DNA of 64,000 bases, from positions 124,001-188,000 of the forward strand of contig JAESUZ010005094.1 in NCBI GenBank assembly GCA_017311185.1. The letters run 5' to 3'. Below are positions 10,311-22,304 of this stretch, in pieces. Positions within the stretch are counted from its first letter, which is position 1. Each line of letters opens with the position of its first letter. A program made the translations under genes and the position numbers. The notes under the pieces are model-generated. The model was not told where the DNA came from, ran no database searches, and saw only the letters and a list, made by a program, of their open reading frames with translations. The stretch is from Proteles cristata cristata. Taxonomy: Eukaryota > Chordata > Mammalia > Carnivora > Hyaenidae.

Positions 10311-10905
10311 CCAGAAGCAACAGAGATAAATGTAGTCATTGTCAACAAAAAGAGCCTACCCTTGTTCCTAATATGTAGATGCTCCACCTACCAAGAGCAT
10401 TGTTGGGTAAAATAAATCAGAGATTGAGCAGAGAGCACAAGGCACATGATGGGCATTTTACCCCTCCCCCTTTCTTCCCCAGTGCTCATCCCTCCTGGCA
10501 TGCAAGAGAGGCCCCCAGATTGAGCATCCAGCTGCTCAAAGGGGACATGGTGCAGTATATTTGGTAAATGGCCGTCACAGGCCTTTGAGGAGAACAGAGG
10601 AGGTGTTCAGGGCAGGGGGTGGAAGTCTGTGTACTCATCATCAAGAATAGCAAGAGCCCAGATGGACGCATATCAAATGTGCCTCATGCACATGATTCGG
10701 CCACCTCTCTTCCCATCAAGCCAAGTATCCGTGATTTAAAATGTTTAAAACAGAAAGGGTTGCTACTGGTTTTCCAGTCCCAGACTTGAGAAGAGGTGGC
10801 CATCACTTACCTGGCAGTTCTAGAGGTCTTCTGAGCATCGGATGTTTCTCAGCATCCTTTAGGAATTGTTTTAGATGACCACATGCTTGCTGGCTTCTAA
10901 AAATA
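10311..10905. other. Unassigned stretch
   Basis: No repeat or gene recognised. C-rich patch near 10460-10500. Confidence 0.5.
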
Positions 10906-10914
10906 AGCAATGCA

Positions 10915-11028
10915 AGGGTGCCTGGCTGGCTCAGTCGATAGAACATGCAACTCTCGATCTTGGGTTGTAAGTTCGAGCCCCACACTGGGTATAGCGATTA
11001 CTTAAAAATAAAATACTTTTTAAAAAAG
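10915..11028 (+). mobile_element. Short CAN-SINE of an older, CT-less type (SINEC_b-like)
   Basis: The head and B-box 'taagttcgagccccacact' are followed directly by 'gggtatagcgattacttaaa' and the A-rich tail, with no CT-rich body. That differs from the other SINEs here and fits the older carnivore SINEC_b layout. A 9-bp TSD 'agcaatgca' lies at 10906-10914 and 11029-11037. Confidence 0.88.
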
Positions 11029-11029
11029 A

Positions 11030-11989
11030 GCAATGCAGGGCAGATTACGTGCATGTAAGGACAGGGCAGTGGTGGAAAGAGATGGGGTGAGCAGGGCAAT
11101 GGCTGTGTATGGCAACAGAAGCTGTCAGACAATGGCAGTTCAAACACACTGAAAGATACATGCAAGGATGATGTGTGTGTGTGTGTGTGTGTGTACAGGG
11201 AGGACTGAAGATGACTGGTCTCTCTGTCATGAAATAAACAATTCCTGATGGCTCCCTATCGCATCAAGTTATTAATTCTTATGGCTCAACTATTCATCAC
11301 AACCCCTTCTTGGCCCATTTTGAAATAACACATGCCCAAAATGTTCTGGCCTTTGCAAATAGCATTCCAGGAACTCCCAAGCATCCATAACTGAAGAGGA
11401 GATGCCACGTTTGGGTTCAATGAATTACCCACACACAAGCAACACAACACTCGATGCTGAAATTCTACTGAGCTTTTTAATTAAATCTTCCTTTAGGATC
11501 CAAAATGCACTTTAGGATTTTTCAGATCATGGGCAGAAATCTGCTTTTGGAAATCAAGGAAGAGAGGTGATTGGGCTGACTTCTGGCTGATCTTCTAATC
11601 ACCTTGGACAGAAAACTTGCCCCTTGTGGTACATCCCAAAGGAAGCTGGTTTCATTTGTTCTCTTCCATAAAAACAGAACAAATGCATGTTGTATTATGT
11701 TAAAATTTTAACCAGTTGTTTACCCTGTGTTTTAGAAAGGCATTCATAGGAAAATGACTAAAAAGAAATAAAGACACCAAATTATTAACTGGGGCTATCT
11801 TTTGGTCATGATTTTTATTTTACTCGTGATGTACTATTAAGTATTTTCCAGAATGTCTACAGTAAGCAGGTATTCACTGTTAAAAGCTTTTTATAAAGCT
11901 TCGTTTTGTGTTTCAAACTCCATTTATTGGACCTACCGTAGGTTTATTTTTTTGACAAATATTTACTAAGCAGCTGCTCTGTGGCAGTT
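11030..11989. other. Unassigned stretch
   Basis: Contains a (TG)n run at 11172-11194. 'gacaaatatttactaagcag' near 11954 resembles a MIR or L2 scrap just before a hAT-like element. Otherwise no family or gene recognised. Confidence 0.5.
11172..11194. repeat. (TG)n microsatellite
   Basis: Eleven to twelve uninterrupted TG units. Confidence 0.95.
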
Positions 11990-12205
11990 CTGGATCAGCA
12001 AACTATGGTGCTGAAGCAGCAGCTTCCTTTTATAAATAAAGTTTTATTGAAACACAGCCGCATCTCTTCATTTAGTTATTGCCTATGGCTGCTTTTGTGC
12101 TACAAGAGCAGAGTTAAATAGTCGCAAGGAAGACCATGTGGCCCACGAGGTCTAAAGTATTTGCCATTTGACTCTCTCCAGAAAAAAGTTTGCAGATTCC
12201 TGTGT
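11990..12205. mobile_element. hAT-type nonautonomous DNA transposon (copy 1 of 3)
   Basis: Ends resemble the 'cag..atcagcaaact' and 'gtttgcagattcctg' inverted termini of an abundant mammalian hAT-Charlie-group MER element. Internal landmarks are 'ataaagttttattgaaacac' and 'gcagagttaaatagtcgcaa'. Same orientation as the 56343 copy. Confidence 0.75.
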
Positions 12206-12444
12206 TATATGAAAAGCTCTGAGTTAGGTTTTGGAAATCAACAGTGAGCGAAAACAAAACAGATACATCCCTAAGGTCATAGACTTTATTGTTTTTTTTG
12301 TTGCTGTTGTTGTTTTTGCCTACTACTTCAAGGTTTTCATAGTCCTAAAAACAGTAACCCTGAGTTGCTTTGCAGTTGCAGGAAATGTAACCAGAATTGT
12401 GGTATTCACAACTTTTTATTCTCTCTGGTTTGAGAAGATTCTTG

Positions 12445-12641
12445 GGATACCTGAGTGACTCTGTCAGCTGAGCATCCAGCTCTGGCTTGGGTCATGATCT
12501 CATGGTTCCTGCCCATCGGGCTTGCTGCAGTCAGCCTGTCAGTGCAGAGCCTACTTCAGATCCTCTGTGCCCCTCTCTCTCTCTGCCCGTCCCCCACTCT
12601 GGCTCTCTCTCAAAAAATAGATAAAATAAATAAGCATTTTA
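12445..12641 (+). mobile_element. SINEC copy, diverged, with TSD
   Basis: Degenerate head 'ggatacctgagtgactctgt', decayed B-box, CT-rich body and A-rich tail. TSD 'gagaagattcttg' (12432-12444) and 'gagaaaattcttg' (12642-12654) differ at one base. Confidence 0.9.
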
Positions 12642-12659
12642 GAGAAAATTCTTGATGAT

Positions 12660-14124
12660 TCAAGGATGGAGAGACCCCCAGTTCTGTCTTCTCTGTGAAC
12701 AATGGAAACACAATATTGACCTGTGCTTTCTCCTCCCCAACACAGTGCCTGGCATATAGTTACGGACTCAATACACTTTAGCTATCAACACCACCCAGGG
12801 GCCCCCACATGTATTCACCATTCCCTGTCTGGAACCCAAACTCCATCTGAAGTTCAAGGGGCCAGTATCTATACAGCAGAGCAAGCAGAGGTCTTAGGTC
12901 TGGAGAACTTAACACGTTTCTCTTATCTGAAATAGCCTATTTGAGGACCATGAGTCTGGATTTTTCAGAAACATGGCACATGGAAGGTGTACAATTCCTT
13001 TCCAAACTCAAGCAGCACTGCCTGGTCTGGGAAGTGGAGGTGAATAATAAATAAATGAGTTTAGAAACCCTGTTCAGTAAACAAGGTCCCAACAAGAGAC
13101 AGTGATCATCCCTTGCCTTCCACTGGACTACATCTCCTTGGAAACACCATAATAGGCTTAAGAAAAGCTCAAAAGATTCTTAGATCTGCTGTTCCCTCCA
13201 CAACAGGAATGGGCTTAAATATTCTATTAAAGAAACACACATTGGGTTGGCCTCAGTATTAACCTGCTAGGCACACAGAGGCATGTCAGAAACAGGTGGG
13301 AGAGAGAAACAGGGCTCTGAGCCACCTCTGCAGAGAAAGCTCTGCAGGTAAATGCTCTAATTAGGGGCTTGGAGTCTGTTCAGCATTCAGTAGGATCCTT
13401 CTGAGTCTGTCTCCTTTATTCAATTAAGGAAATGATAGGAACCTTCAATTTTCTCTATGATTTAAAATAATGATAAATGATCAGGTAGAGTTTGGGGATT
13501 TTTTTTTTTTTGTAAGGCACATTTCTAAAAGAAACTTCTGCTGAATTTAATCATGCCTGCTTCTGGGAAACAGTCATCAAACAGACTATTGGCAATTCAC
13601 ATCTTCTCCCCCACACAAACACACCCTTTGTCAGTAGCAATATCCATCTCGGAATGAATCATTCCAAACGGGGAGGGAGGCCTTGCATTTCAAAGATAAA
13701 CAAAACAACAATACTAATTATCATAAAGCTAACGTAGCTCAGAACAGAAGAGTAGAAATGATCCAGGTAAATGCTCAAACTGGAAGGAGTGACAAAAGAA
13801 GAAAAGAAGAAGACAAGCGTCCACCCACCCCCACAGGTGGATAGATTTCGTGAGCTGACCCACTTGTCCTGGACTTGCTGTGCACGGAGGGTCATTTGTT
13901 TTCACCATCTTCTGAGTCTAATGGGTCCAGAATGCCTGGATTTTCTTTCATATGAAGTATTCTGTATTACTCAGAGCCCAATTATCCAAAGTTTTTGCTT
14001 TCCCTTTTTACTTGGGGGCCATTTCTGGAATGTGGAATAAGGAAAAGAAACTGAAGTCTTGTGAGCCCCGGGGACTGCAGTGGAATAAGGTTCAACCTGA
14101 GACTAAAGAGCATAGTTCCTGAGT
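12660..14124. other. Mostly unassigned single-copy-looking DNA
   Basis: 'acagtgcctggcatatagtt' at 12741-12760 is a short MIR or L2 3'-end scrap on the plus strand. The rest shows no recognisable repeat, gene or RNA. A T run at 13500-13511 and short frames near 13659-14040 are unremarkable. Confidence 0.5.
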
Positions 14125-14222
14125 CTAAATCTGCCTCATAGGATGAATGATCTTGTGAAGATTAAATGAGATAATAAACATTAAACACTTATTATGGTGC
14201 CTGGGAAACAGGAAGTGCACAA
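14125..14222 (+). mobile_element. MIR 3' half
   Basis: 'tctgcctcataggatgaatg', 'gtgaagattaaatgagataa' and 'ttatggtgcctgggaaac' follow the MIR core and 3' end. Confidence 0.7.
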
Positions 14223-14239
14223 AACTGCTAGCTGCCTTT

Positions 14240-14278
14240 GTCATCATCATCATCATCATCATCAACAACAACAACAGC
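14240..14278. repeat. Compound (ATC)n-(AAC)n microsatellite
   Basis: About eight 'atc' units followed by about five 'aac' units directly after a MIR end. The histidine-glutamine run in the overlapping frame is the translation of this repeat. Confidence 0.95.
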
Positions 14279-15169
14279 AACCAGTCCAATCTTGGAGTCA
14301 ATGCTTAAATCTTCTTGATGCCATCACATCTAAGTGGATGCTCAGCATTTGTTTGGAACCCTCCAAGGATATGAAGCTCACCACCTACATTCTGTGTATA
14401 CCTCCAGACATTAGAAAGTTCTTGCGTGTATTCAGCTGAGATTTATTCCACTGTGGCTTCTGCTCCTTGGTCTTACAGTTCTGTCCTTTGGGAGTCTTAA
14501 AAAAACAGAAATAATCCCTCTTATACTTTGTAATAGTTTAAAGTTTGGTTTTATGGTGAGTTAAAAAAAAAAACAACTCTAGGAAACTTTAGCATTAAAG
14601 GAAATTAATTGGAAAGATCTTGGGGCATCTGATTAAATCAAGGAGGGCGAGGAGGGAGAAGAGGAAGAAGAAAAGCAGAGGAGGAGGAGGAGGAGGAAAG
14701 GCAAAAGGAAGAGTTGGGGAAACTGAAGGAAAAGAAGAAAGAGAATCAGGCTCAGAGAATGCAGGAATCAGGCAAGTTCAGGACCAATTTTTCCAGACCT
14801 TCATCTCTAGCACTCCCATTAATAAGCCTTATCCACAGCTCTAAGAATGTAATTGGCTTTACCTGAGACAAGCGTCTTCCCCTGGCCAATCACCTCTGGT
14901 CAAGGGACAGAGTCACCTATTGCAGATGATGCTGGGAGCTCACCTGTGGAAGGGTGTGTAGAAAGGCATCCCACAGAATCACATTGATATGAACTGAGAA
15001 GCCTCCCAGCCACCATACCGTGAGGAAGCCCAAGCCATGTGAATGAATCACAACACGATCCTTAGACACTTGGAGAAGCTATTCTCTAAAATACTCTTTA
15101 GTTCTTTCAACCACAGTGATTAAATGAATTGTTAATTTAAAATAATTATTTGGTTGTTTATTTAGTTTC
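14279..15169. other. Unassigned stretch with a purine tract
   Basis: An A/G-rich tract with (AGG)n units lies at 14639-14750. The stretch at 14300-14520 has phrases such as 'agaaagttcttgcgtgta' and 'ttctgtcctttgggagtct' that hint at an ancient dispersed repeat I cannot name. Confidence 0.45.
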
Positions 15170-15310
15170 CTCTCTAGAATGTTAAGCTTCATAAAGACAG
15201 AGGACCATGTCTGGCTTATTCACTGAAATATCCCACCACCTAGCCAGGGGCTTGGGCCACAACAGGCACTCAAATAATTGCTGAAATAATTGACTGATAA
15301 ATGCATTAAT
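15170..15310 (+). mobile_element. L2 3' end
   Basis: 'tgttaagcttcataaagaca', 'gaccatgtctggcttattca' and 'caggcactcaaataattgct' match the L2 3'-terminal region. Confidence 0.65.
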
Positions 15311-15496
15311 TATCATTTTTGAGATCCTTGTGGTTACTGTCTTCCAAATGTGGTTCTATCCCTCTCAGTCAGTCCCACTGACAGTAAAAATAACAGTGTC
15401 AGAAGGCTTTCTGCATGAAATAGGAAGCGAAGTAAAATAAGTCACAAGCCTTATTTTAAATCACCTGAGAATTTTGTTTGTCCATCTGTTCTTGTT

Positions 15497-16043
15497 ATTT
15501 ATTCCTGTGTAACACACTCCAAAACATAGTGGCTTAGAACAACAACAGCCACTGGCTAGGCTCATGAATCTACAAACTGAACAAGGCATGATGGGATGGC
15601 TCAACTCTGTTCCACATGCCATCAGCTGGAGTAGCTTGGCTGGGGGCTGGAGAATCCATTTCCAAGATCACTGGCAACTTGATGCTGGCTGTCATCTGGA
15701 AGCTCAGCTGAGAATATAAGCCAGGACCTCATTTCCTCTCCACGGATATCTCTCCATGCTTGGGCATGTTCACAACATGGCGGCTGGGTTCCAAGGGCGA
15801 ACATTCCAAGAGAACAAGACAGTGAAGTACATGAAATTTTTAGGATGGCACCCCTGGACTCACACACATCACTTCTGCAATATGCTATTGGTCAAGGCAG
15901 TCAAAAAGACCCATCCGTTTCGACGGGAAAGGGGCACAGACGTCCCCATGCTATGAGAATCACAAAGGTCCCATTGAAAAAGAGCAAGTAAGAGGAGAGC
16001 TATTACTATGGCATCTTTGGAAAACGCAATCTGTCCCACAATC
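15497..16043 (-). mobile_element. MaLR-type LTR
   Basis: Reverse-strand order of a MaLR LTR: 'tattcctgtgtaacacact', 'aacatagtggcttagaacaa', 'atccatttccaagatcact', 'gttcacaacatggcggctgg', 'catcacttctgcaatatgct' and 'ggaaaacgcaatctg'. LTR only. Confidence 0.78.
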
Positions 16044-16599
16044 TCTCCTCTTTGGGCGAAGGCAGTCACAGTGGGTTGCAGCGTTAAAAGTTTAAACACT
16101 GGTGCCTGGTCTTCCACTCAATCATCAATTTTTGAGTCATTGGTCCTAGGTATAGAATGAAGTCCTGGAAGTACAAAGATAAATGAGAAAACTCTCTTCC
16201 CCCGGGAAGTCCACAGATGGGCAGAGAAGATGAATAATGAAAATCCAATGCGATGAGTGATTCAGCCAAGATGTATACAGGCAGAGAAAGAAATGATCGA
16301 TTTAGCCTGGGATGGACGCTAGTTTGCCTAAAATACTTTTCCTTGGTGGACATGGGTGCCGTCATTCAGTTACCATTTTCAGAGTTCATATGTATTTCCC
16401 TAGTTGAGCTTCTGGCCAGAACTCAGCCACATAACCCGAGTTGTACCACGTGGGGGCCACACTAGCCACAACCAAAAAGAATAGGATTTCCTGGCTAACA
16501 AAGGTAGTAACAACTGGGGCTGCTATCTTGGACTTAACAGGTCCCCCTGCAGCCTTAAAATTTTCACAGGAGCCAGAACTCCAGAGAACAAATAATAAT
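16044..16599. other. Unassigned stretch
   Basis: No family recognised. (AAT)n-like 'aataataataatgataataa' at 16592-16611 lies at the edge of the following L1. Confidence 0.5.
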
Positions 16600-17548
16600 A
16601 ATGATAATAACTTTAACTATACTTTATTTTTCAGAACATTTTTAGATTTACAAAAAATTTGAGACGACAACACAGAGAATCTCCATATACCCTGAACCCA
16701 ATGTTCCCCACGACTGGCATCTTAAATTAGCCTGGTAATTTATTACAGTTAACGAACTAATACTGATACATTACTATTAACCAAAGTCCAGAGTTTATTC
16801 AGATTTCCTTAATTTTTACCTACTTTTTTTTTTTTTCGGTTCCACTTTCCCATCCAGGATACCATGTCAAATTTAGTCAATGTCTCCTTAGACTCCTCTT
16901 GGCTATGACAATTTCTCAGACATTTCTTGTTTTTGACGACCTTGACAGTTTTGAGGAGTACTGATCACATATTTTGTAGGATTCCCCTCTCTAGGGAATT
17001 GTCTGGTATTTTTCTCACGATTCAATTGGGGTTTTAGATATTTGGGAGGCAAGACCACAGAGATAAATGCCATTTAATCACTCATATCAAGGGCAAATGT
17101 AATTTATCACTGTTGATCTTAACCTTGATCATCTGGCTAAGGTAGTCTTTGTTAAATTTCTCCACTGCACACTAACCAAACTCCTCCTTTTATACTGTCC
17201 TCCCTGTAAGGAATTCTCTGGTACAACCCACACTTAAGGAGTGGGCAGCTACGTTCCTCCTTCCTTAAGGATAGAGTGTCTACATAAACCACTTGGAATT
17301 CTTCTGTACAGGACATTTGTCTCTATTCCCCATGTATTTACTTGTCCAATCACTAATTTATTATAGTGTGGACTCATGGATATTTATCTTATACTTTGGG
17401 TTATAATCCAATACTAATTTACTTTGTTGTTCAAGGTGCTCCCGATCTGCTATTAGAAGCTCTTCCCTTTGTCCCCCAATATTTGGTTGTCATAATGGCC
17501 TCTCTGCATATATGTACAAGCACTAGAGTAGAAAGGGTGTATTATCAT
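16600..17548 (-). mobile_element. Old L1 (L1M-type) 3' region
   Basis: 'ttttagatttacaaaaaatt', 'ttaaccaaagtccagagttt', 'cccatccaggataccatgtc', 'acgaccttgacagttttgag', 'actcatggatatttatctta' and 'ttgggttataatccaatact' run in the order of a well-known old L1 segment. Strand is inferred from T-richness. No open ORF2 remains. Confidence 0.7.
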
Positions 17549-17653
17549 GTGTACTTTTTTTTTTAATGTTTATTTATTTTTGAGAGAGAGAGAGAGCATG
17601 TGAGTAGGAGAGGGACAGAGAGAGAGGGAGACAGAGGATCCGAAGGAGGCCCA
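17549..17653 (-). mobile_element. SINEC copy, 5'-truncated
   Basis: Poly-T and the CT-rich/body part are present ('gagagagagagagcatgtga' to 'ggatccgaaggaggcc'). The tRNA-like head is missing, so it is a 5'-truncated insertion. Confidence 0.88.
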
Positions 17654-18208
17654 CTTTTAAAAAGTTAAATGTTAAAAGGAATACAACCTCACGTTATCCC
17701 AGCCAGTTGAAACACCAACATCGGTGAAACATCGGTGAAACATGTTAAATAAACATATTTAACATATGTTAAAGAAACCCAGAGGCAGCTGAAGGGAGTT
17801 TCCAATGGCCACATGCAGTGATGGCCACTTCTGTGTGTCTCTTGGATTGGGTGGCTCCCCCATCACCCCCTATACACAGTCAGGAGGAAAAACTGCGCAG
17901 AGAAAACTGCCCACGTGGAAGCTCACAGACTTAACGAGCTGCCTTCTCACAGGAAGTTGTGGAAAGACGTGATGGACATGTAGGAACGGATGCTAAAGCT
18001 GACATTTTCCAAGTCTGAAGGGGTGGTATTTTGGGGCTTGAGTGGGTCTCCTTGGAGTCCCTTAAATTAGATTGCCTGAACCCACAGCCCCCACTGAGGA
18101 GCAAGCCCTCAGCACAACACACTCCCTTTCAAACCTTGGAGCTCAGACCCCTCCGTCTTCTCCTCCGACCCTGTAAGATGCCAAAACAGCTTCAAGGGAA
18201 TCTGCTGA
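17654..18208. other. Unassigned stretch with a small hairpin and an 11-bp duplication
   Basis: 'atcggtgaaac' is repeated in tandem at 17720-17730 and 17731-17741. A perfect 10-bp stem (17742-17751 with 17756-17765, 4-nt loop) follows directly. The remainder is unassigned. Confidence 0.55.
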
Positions 18209-18226
18209 GACTTGCTCATCATTTTA

Positions 18227-18452
18227 TTATTATTATTTTTTTTTAATGTTTTATTTATTTCTAGGAGAGAGAGAGACAGCTTGAGCAGGGGAGGGTCAGA
18301 GAGAGAGGGAGATACAGACTCCGAAACAGGCTCCAGGCTCTGAGCTGACAGTCAGCACAGAGCCCGACGAGGGGCTCGAACCCACGAACCGCGAGATCAT
18401 GACCCAAACGAAAGTCGGACGCTTAACCGACTAAGCCACCCAGGCGCCCCGT
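18227..18452 (-). mobile_element. SINEC copy, young-type subfamily, with 18-bp TSD
   Basis: Full length, with the variant set of the 2973 copy. The 18-bp TSD 'gacttgctcatcatttta' is exact at 18209-18226 and 18453-18470. Confidence 0.97.
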
Positions 18453-18470
18453 GACTTGCTCATCATTTTA

Positions 18471-19584
18471 GACACTGGGTTGGTGAAAGCCCAGAGTGGA
18501 AGGAAAGACACAGACCCGGGTCCCCCTTTGGAAGCCCCACAAGTAACCCAGAGATCTGGATCCAAAGACAGAAGCCAGCGTCCTGGTGCCTCACGCTCTG
18601 GAAGGCTGGTTTCTGCTCTCCCGTCCAGCGCAGCCTGGAATTGCAATGCAGAACGTTCACGCCTTCCCCTGCCGGCTTCCAGACCAGAGGTCTTGGCTCC
18701 CCCAAATCGTGCTCCGTCCTCCGAAAGCTACCAGCCCGCTTTCTGTTAGGAGAAGACAGTAGCATCTTGCACGATAAACGTCCATTTTAGCAATTTCTCT
18801 GCTGCCTCCAAGAAAGGGGAGAGATTCTCAGTATGAGGGCGGCCTTTCTTCATCCGTGTCTGCTTTGGAAGATGGGAATGCCATCCTTTATGTTTCTTAA
18901 GGAAATAGAACAGAGCCAAAGTAGTCGCTGGCACTCAGCTGGGGTTTCAGACCTTGTTCTTCATGCCTAAAGAACTTCAAAAAGTTTCAAGGACAATACA
19001 TAGCGTAATATGCTCATTGACATCTATAGAACCTGAGGAAACTAGGCCATGAGTATAATGAGAGGCAAAAAAAAAAAATACTGATAAATGGAAGGGGAGA
19101 CGCACCAGAGTGTCCCTGCGAGCTTTTGCTTCCTACTTTAAGAATAAAATTGGATGGGAGAAGTGGCTTTCAGAAGACGTCAGAACCGCCTTGCAATTCT
19201 GGCAGGAGCTAACTTTGTTTTCTAAATTTAAAGACATCTCAGCTTCTATAATTTGTCTCCAGTGAAGCTATGCCTTTTTTTTTTTTTTTTTTTTTGAGTC
19301 TTGGTTTTGTTGCTAACTTGCTGTACGGACGCAGTTACCCTCTTGGAGAATATTCAGTTGACTCGCTTGTAAAAACGGGGGCATTGCACATCCTTATGGG
19401 GGAGATAGTTATCTAGAAGCCGTCTTCGTCAAGCACTTTGATGAGATACACTGACATATGGTGAGGGCTCTCTGAGACAAAGCAGAGGTTGTCCCGTCCT
19501 CCAGACGTGTACTTATGTAGCAGAGAAAGTGACATTCATGTGGACCCATGATGAAAAATGGTCTGGAATACACACATGCGCATC

Positions 19585-19585
<1 letters not shown>
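18471..19585. other. Unassigned stretch, G+C-richer at the left
   Basis: 18490-18750 has moderate CpG content and overlapping frames of about 97-100 codons on both strands without recognisable motifs. An A run lies at 19068-19078 and a T run at 19275-19295. Confidence 0.45.

Positions 19586-19637
<52 letters not shown>
19586..19637. repeat. (CA)n microsatellite
   Basis: About 26 uninterrupted AC units, the longest pure dinucleotide run of this kind in the window and likely polymorphic. Confidence 0.97.
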
Positions 19638-19641
<4 letters not shown>

Positions 19642-19939
19642 CTCAGAGCTATTGGCAACTCACTAAGTTCTCATCCCTTCCTGACTAATACACTTTCCAG
19701 AAAATAGCCGTTAATTCACTCTGGAGGCGAAAGGTTATTTTCATGGAAGGACACTTCTCTCTGTATTATGTCAGGGCCATTGGTCAAGGTTAAAGAGTAT
19801 CTCAACCTTCTGCCATGCTCTTCTGAACAACCTTCTCCTCAGGGACCATTGTCCACTAACATGACCGTAACAGAGTGACCCATAGAAGGAGAAGAGATCA
19901 ACCAAAGTGAGTTATTTTCTGGTGGAAGCAGCTATGTTC
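19638..19939. other. Unassigned stretch
   Basis: Nothing recognised. Confidence 0.5.
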
Positions 19940-20490
19940 GAAGGTCTCATTGATTCATTTATTCATTGGCTCACTCAACAGATATTTACTCAGTGGTACT
20001 GTAGGTGATCAAGTACTATACTGGCACTGAATATGACAGTGAGCAAGATATTCACAGCATGGAGGAGAAGATGGAAAATTTTCAAAGGCAGTTGCGATAC
20101 AGGATTACATGCTCTGGGATGGGGTAAGCGTGAAGGCACTGTGGGAACACAGATGGTGGGTACCTTCTTTCCTGTGAAGCAATAAAGGAGGACTTCCTGG
20201 AGGAGGTGACATGGAGACTGAGGCCTTTGGCGCAAGCAAGAGCTGACTGAGTGAGGAAGTGTGATGAATAGGTTCAGGAAAGGATGAAAAAGCGTGGAGG
20301 TGGGAGAGAGTATATTGCATCCCGGGCGGAGGTCAAGCGGGGGAGGGAAAGGTTGAAACTTGAGGCTGCAAAGATCAGTTTGGGTACATGATGGAAGTCT
20401 AAGGACAACCACAAAGTGCTTTTAAGCAGAGAAGTGTCAGGGTCAGATTTGCATATTAGGAAGAGCTTTGTGACCATGGTAGATTAGGTA
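19940..20490 (+). repeat. Ancient dispersed repeat, family not named
   Basis: Begins 'tcattcattggctcactcaa' and 'cagatatttactcag', continues through 'gacttcctggaggaggtgac', and ends 'gtcagggtcagatttgcata'. This order recurs in many mammalian loci. The stretches at 35655-35990 and 62570-62850 share it. Confidence 0.55.
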
Positions 20491-20589
20491 GGGAAATAAA
20501 GTTCGGGGTTACCCTAGACATCTCAATCCTCTGTGCAGATGGCCACCCCTTGTAGAAAGCACCCTCCCCGCACATACTGCCATCCTTAA

Positions 20590-20664
20590 TACCTAGAACA
20601 ACCATGTGAAGAGCCATGTAGCATCTGTTCCCATTTTACAGATGAAAGAATGAAAGCACTAAAA
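20590..20664 (-). mobile_element. MIR fragment interrupted by MER5A
   Basis: 'ttcccattttacagatgaaa' is the hallmark MIR block. It stops where MER5A begins. Confidence 0.6.
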
Positions 20665-20880
20665 CAGTTTCTCAACTCGCGCTTTACTAATATTTTGGAC
20701 CAGGTAAGCCTTCGTGTCAGGGCTGCCCCGTGCATTGCAGGATATTTAGCCTCACCCCCTGGCCTTCATGCTCCAGAAGCCTGCAGAATCCTCCAGCCAA
20801 ATGAGACAACCAGAAATGTGTCCAAATGTTGCCAAATGGTCCCTGGGAGGGCACAAGGCCCCTGACTGAGATCCACTGTT
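20665..20880 (-). mobile_element. MER5A (hAT-Charlie nonautonomous)
   Basis: Both inverted ends are visible ('cagtttctcaact' and 'gagatccactgttg'). Inside are 'ccgtgcattgcaggatattt' and 'aaatgttgccaaatggtccc'. Near full length. Confidence 0.85.
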
Positions 20881-21921
20881 GTAAAATCTCACACCCCTCA
20901 CTGTTCACACACATTTGGGCTTCAGGCTCTGGAGTCTAGCCTCTTGGGATGCCATTGAGCATCCTCTCCTTCCCTACCAGCCTCATCCCTTCTGGCCTGA
21001 GCCCATATATCACTGTATCAACCACGCCTCTAAGCTTTTACTGGGAATGTTAGAACAGATGTCATTTTCTCCCCTCCTTTTCATTTTCTTGTACATTAAA
21101 GCAACGATTTCCCCCCCCCCTTGGGAGCTAAAAATTGTTACTGCACTAAAAGCAAGAGTTTTTCTCTCATCACACGTGCATTTCTATACATGTCCTTTCC
21201 AACTGGCACTCAGAATGAGGATGATTCACATGACATCAGAGGCCATTTCTGCTCAATTCCTAGGTGTCTACTCTGGTCCTGGACACCGCCATCCATTTGG
21301 TAATTTGAAGTTTCCTCTTACACATTAAAAAAAAAAAGCAAATTATCTTTCTTGTGGATGTGCATCAGAAAGTTTGCCTTGTGATTAAATCCGTATATGT
21401 AAAAAAAAAAATTGGAATTTCACAGAATGGTACATGCAGTGAGAGCAGGGTTGAGCCAATTTCCTCTGTTTCATCTTTATGTGAAAGTGTGGCGGCTGGG
21501 AGATTGTCTTCTCCACACTCAAATTACCCTGCCAGACAAAGGAAACTTTTTAGAAGAGTCCTGAGCATGTAATTTTATTACCTTAGCATCAATTTTAATA
21601 TAATTCATGTAATTTCTTCTGCAGGAGAAAAGTTATTTTCCTAAATACCTGGTAAAATGAGAACTGATGGATTTTTGACTCCCACCAACATCTCTTCTGT
21701 AGAATTTTCTACTAAAAGAAGAAACACTGAGAGGTGCTCAGCTCAAAGAGCCTCACCTGGGAGCAGGGAGCCTCCATGGGCTATTTCAAGCTTGTTGGGT
21801 TCTAATGATTGTGTACCTCAAAAAAGTCAAAATGCATCTTTAAAAAACGGCCATCTTACGACGTTGAGCCAAGGTCTGATTTGGTGGGGATATTCTCGAT
21901 CTTTGCTCCCACTGCCATGGT
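20881..21921. other. Unassigned stretch
   Basis: A C run lies at 21111-21120 and A runs at 21327-21337 and 21400-21410. No gene or repeat recognised. The 137-codon frame at 20915-21328 has no recognised domain. Confidence 0.45.
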
Positions 21922-22045
21922 GGCTGGATAATTCCATGTCCTTATGTTGTCAGGGTGTTTAGCAGCCTCCCTGGTCTCTACCCACTTGATGCCAGTTGCA
22001 CATCACCCCAGCTGCGACAACTAAAGTGTCTCCCTGCATCGTCAC
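21922..22045 (-). mobile_element. MER5A fragment
   Basis: 'ggctggataattcc', 'ggtgtttagcagcctccct', 'acccacttgatgccagttgc' and 'gctgcgacaactaaagtgtc' follow MER5A in the same orientation as 20665-20880. The right terminus is missing. Confidence 0.8.
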
Positions 22046-22304
22046 ATGTGCATATCACTGATTTTTGCCTCTTCATTCCAGGACCTCTCTGGTCTAGTCC
22101 TGGGATCTACCTACATAGAGGAGAGAAGGAAATTGCATTCAGAGCTCAAAATTCATCCATGGGCAACCCAGAGGGGCTGATGGGTGACCTAAGAAAACCG
22201 AAGAGGTAGATCTACCAAGTGTCTGATACAACTACATCATGTAATTCCCCTCCAGTACCTAAGGGTCAAGGTTGCTAGAGCTGGACATTACTTTCTTTTC
22301 TGTT

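Noticed and set aside
19409..19636. Cys-Val repeat peptide
   Set aside because: Minus-strand translation of the (CA)n microsatellite.
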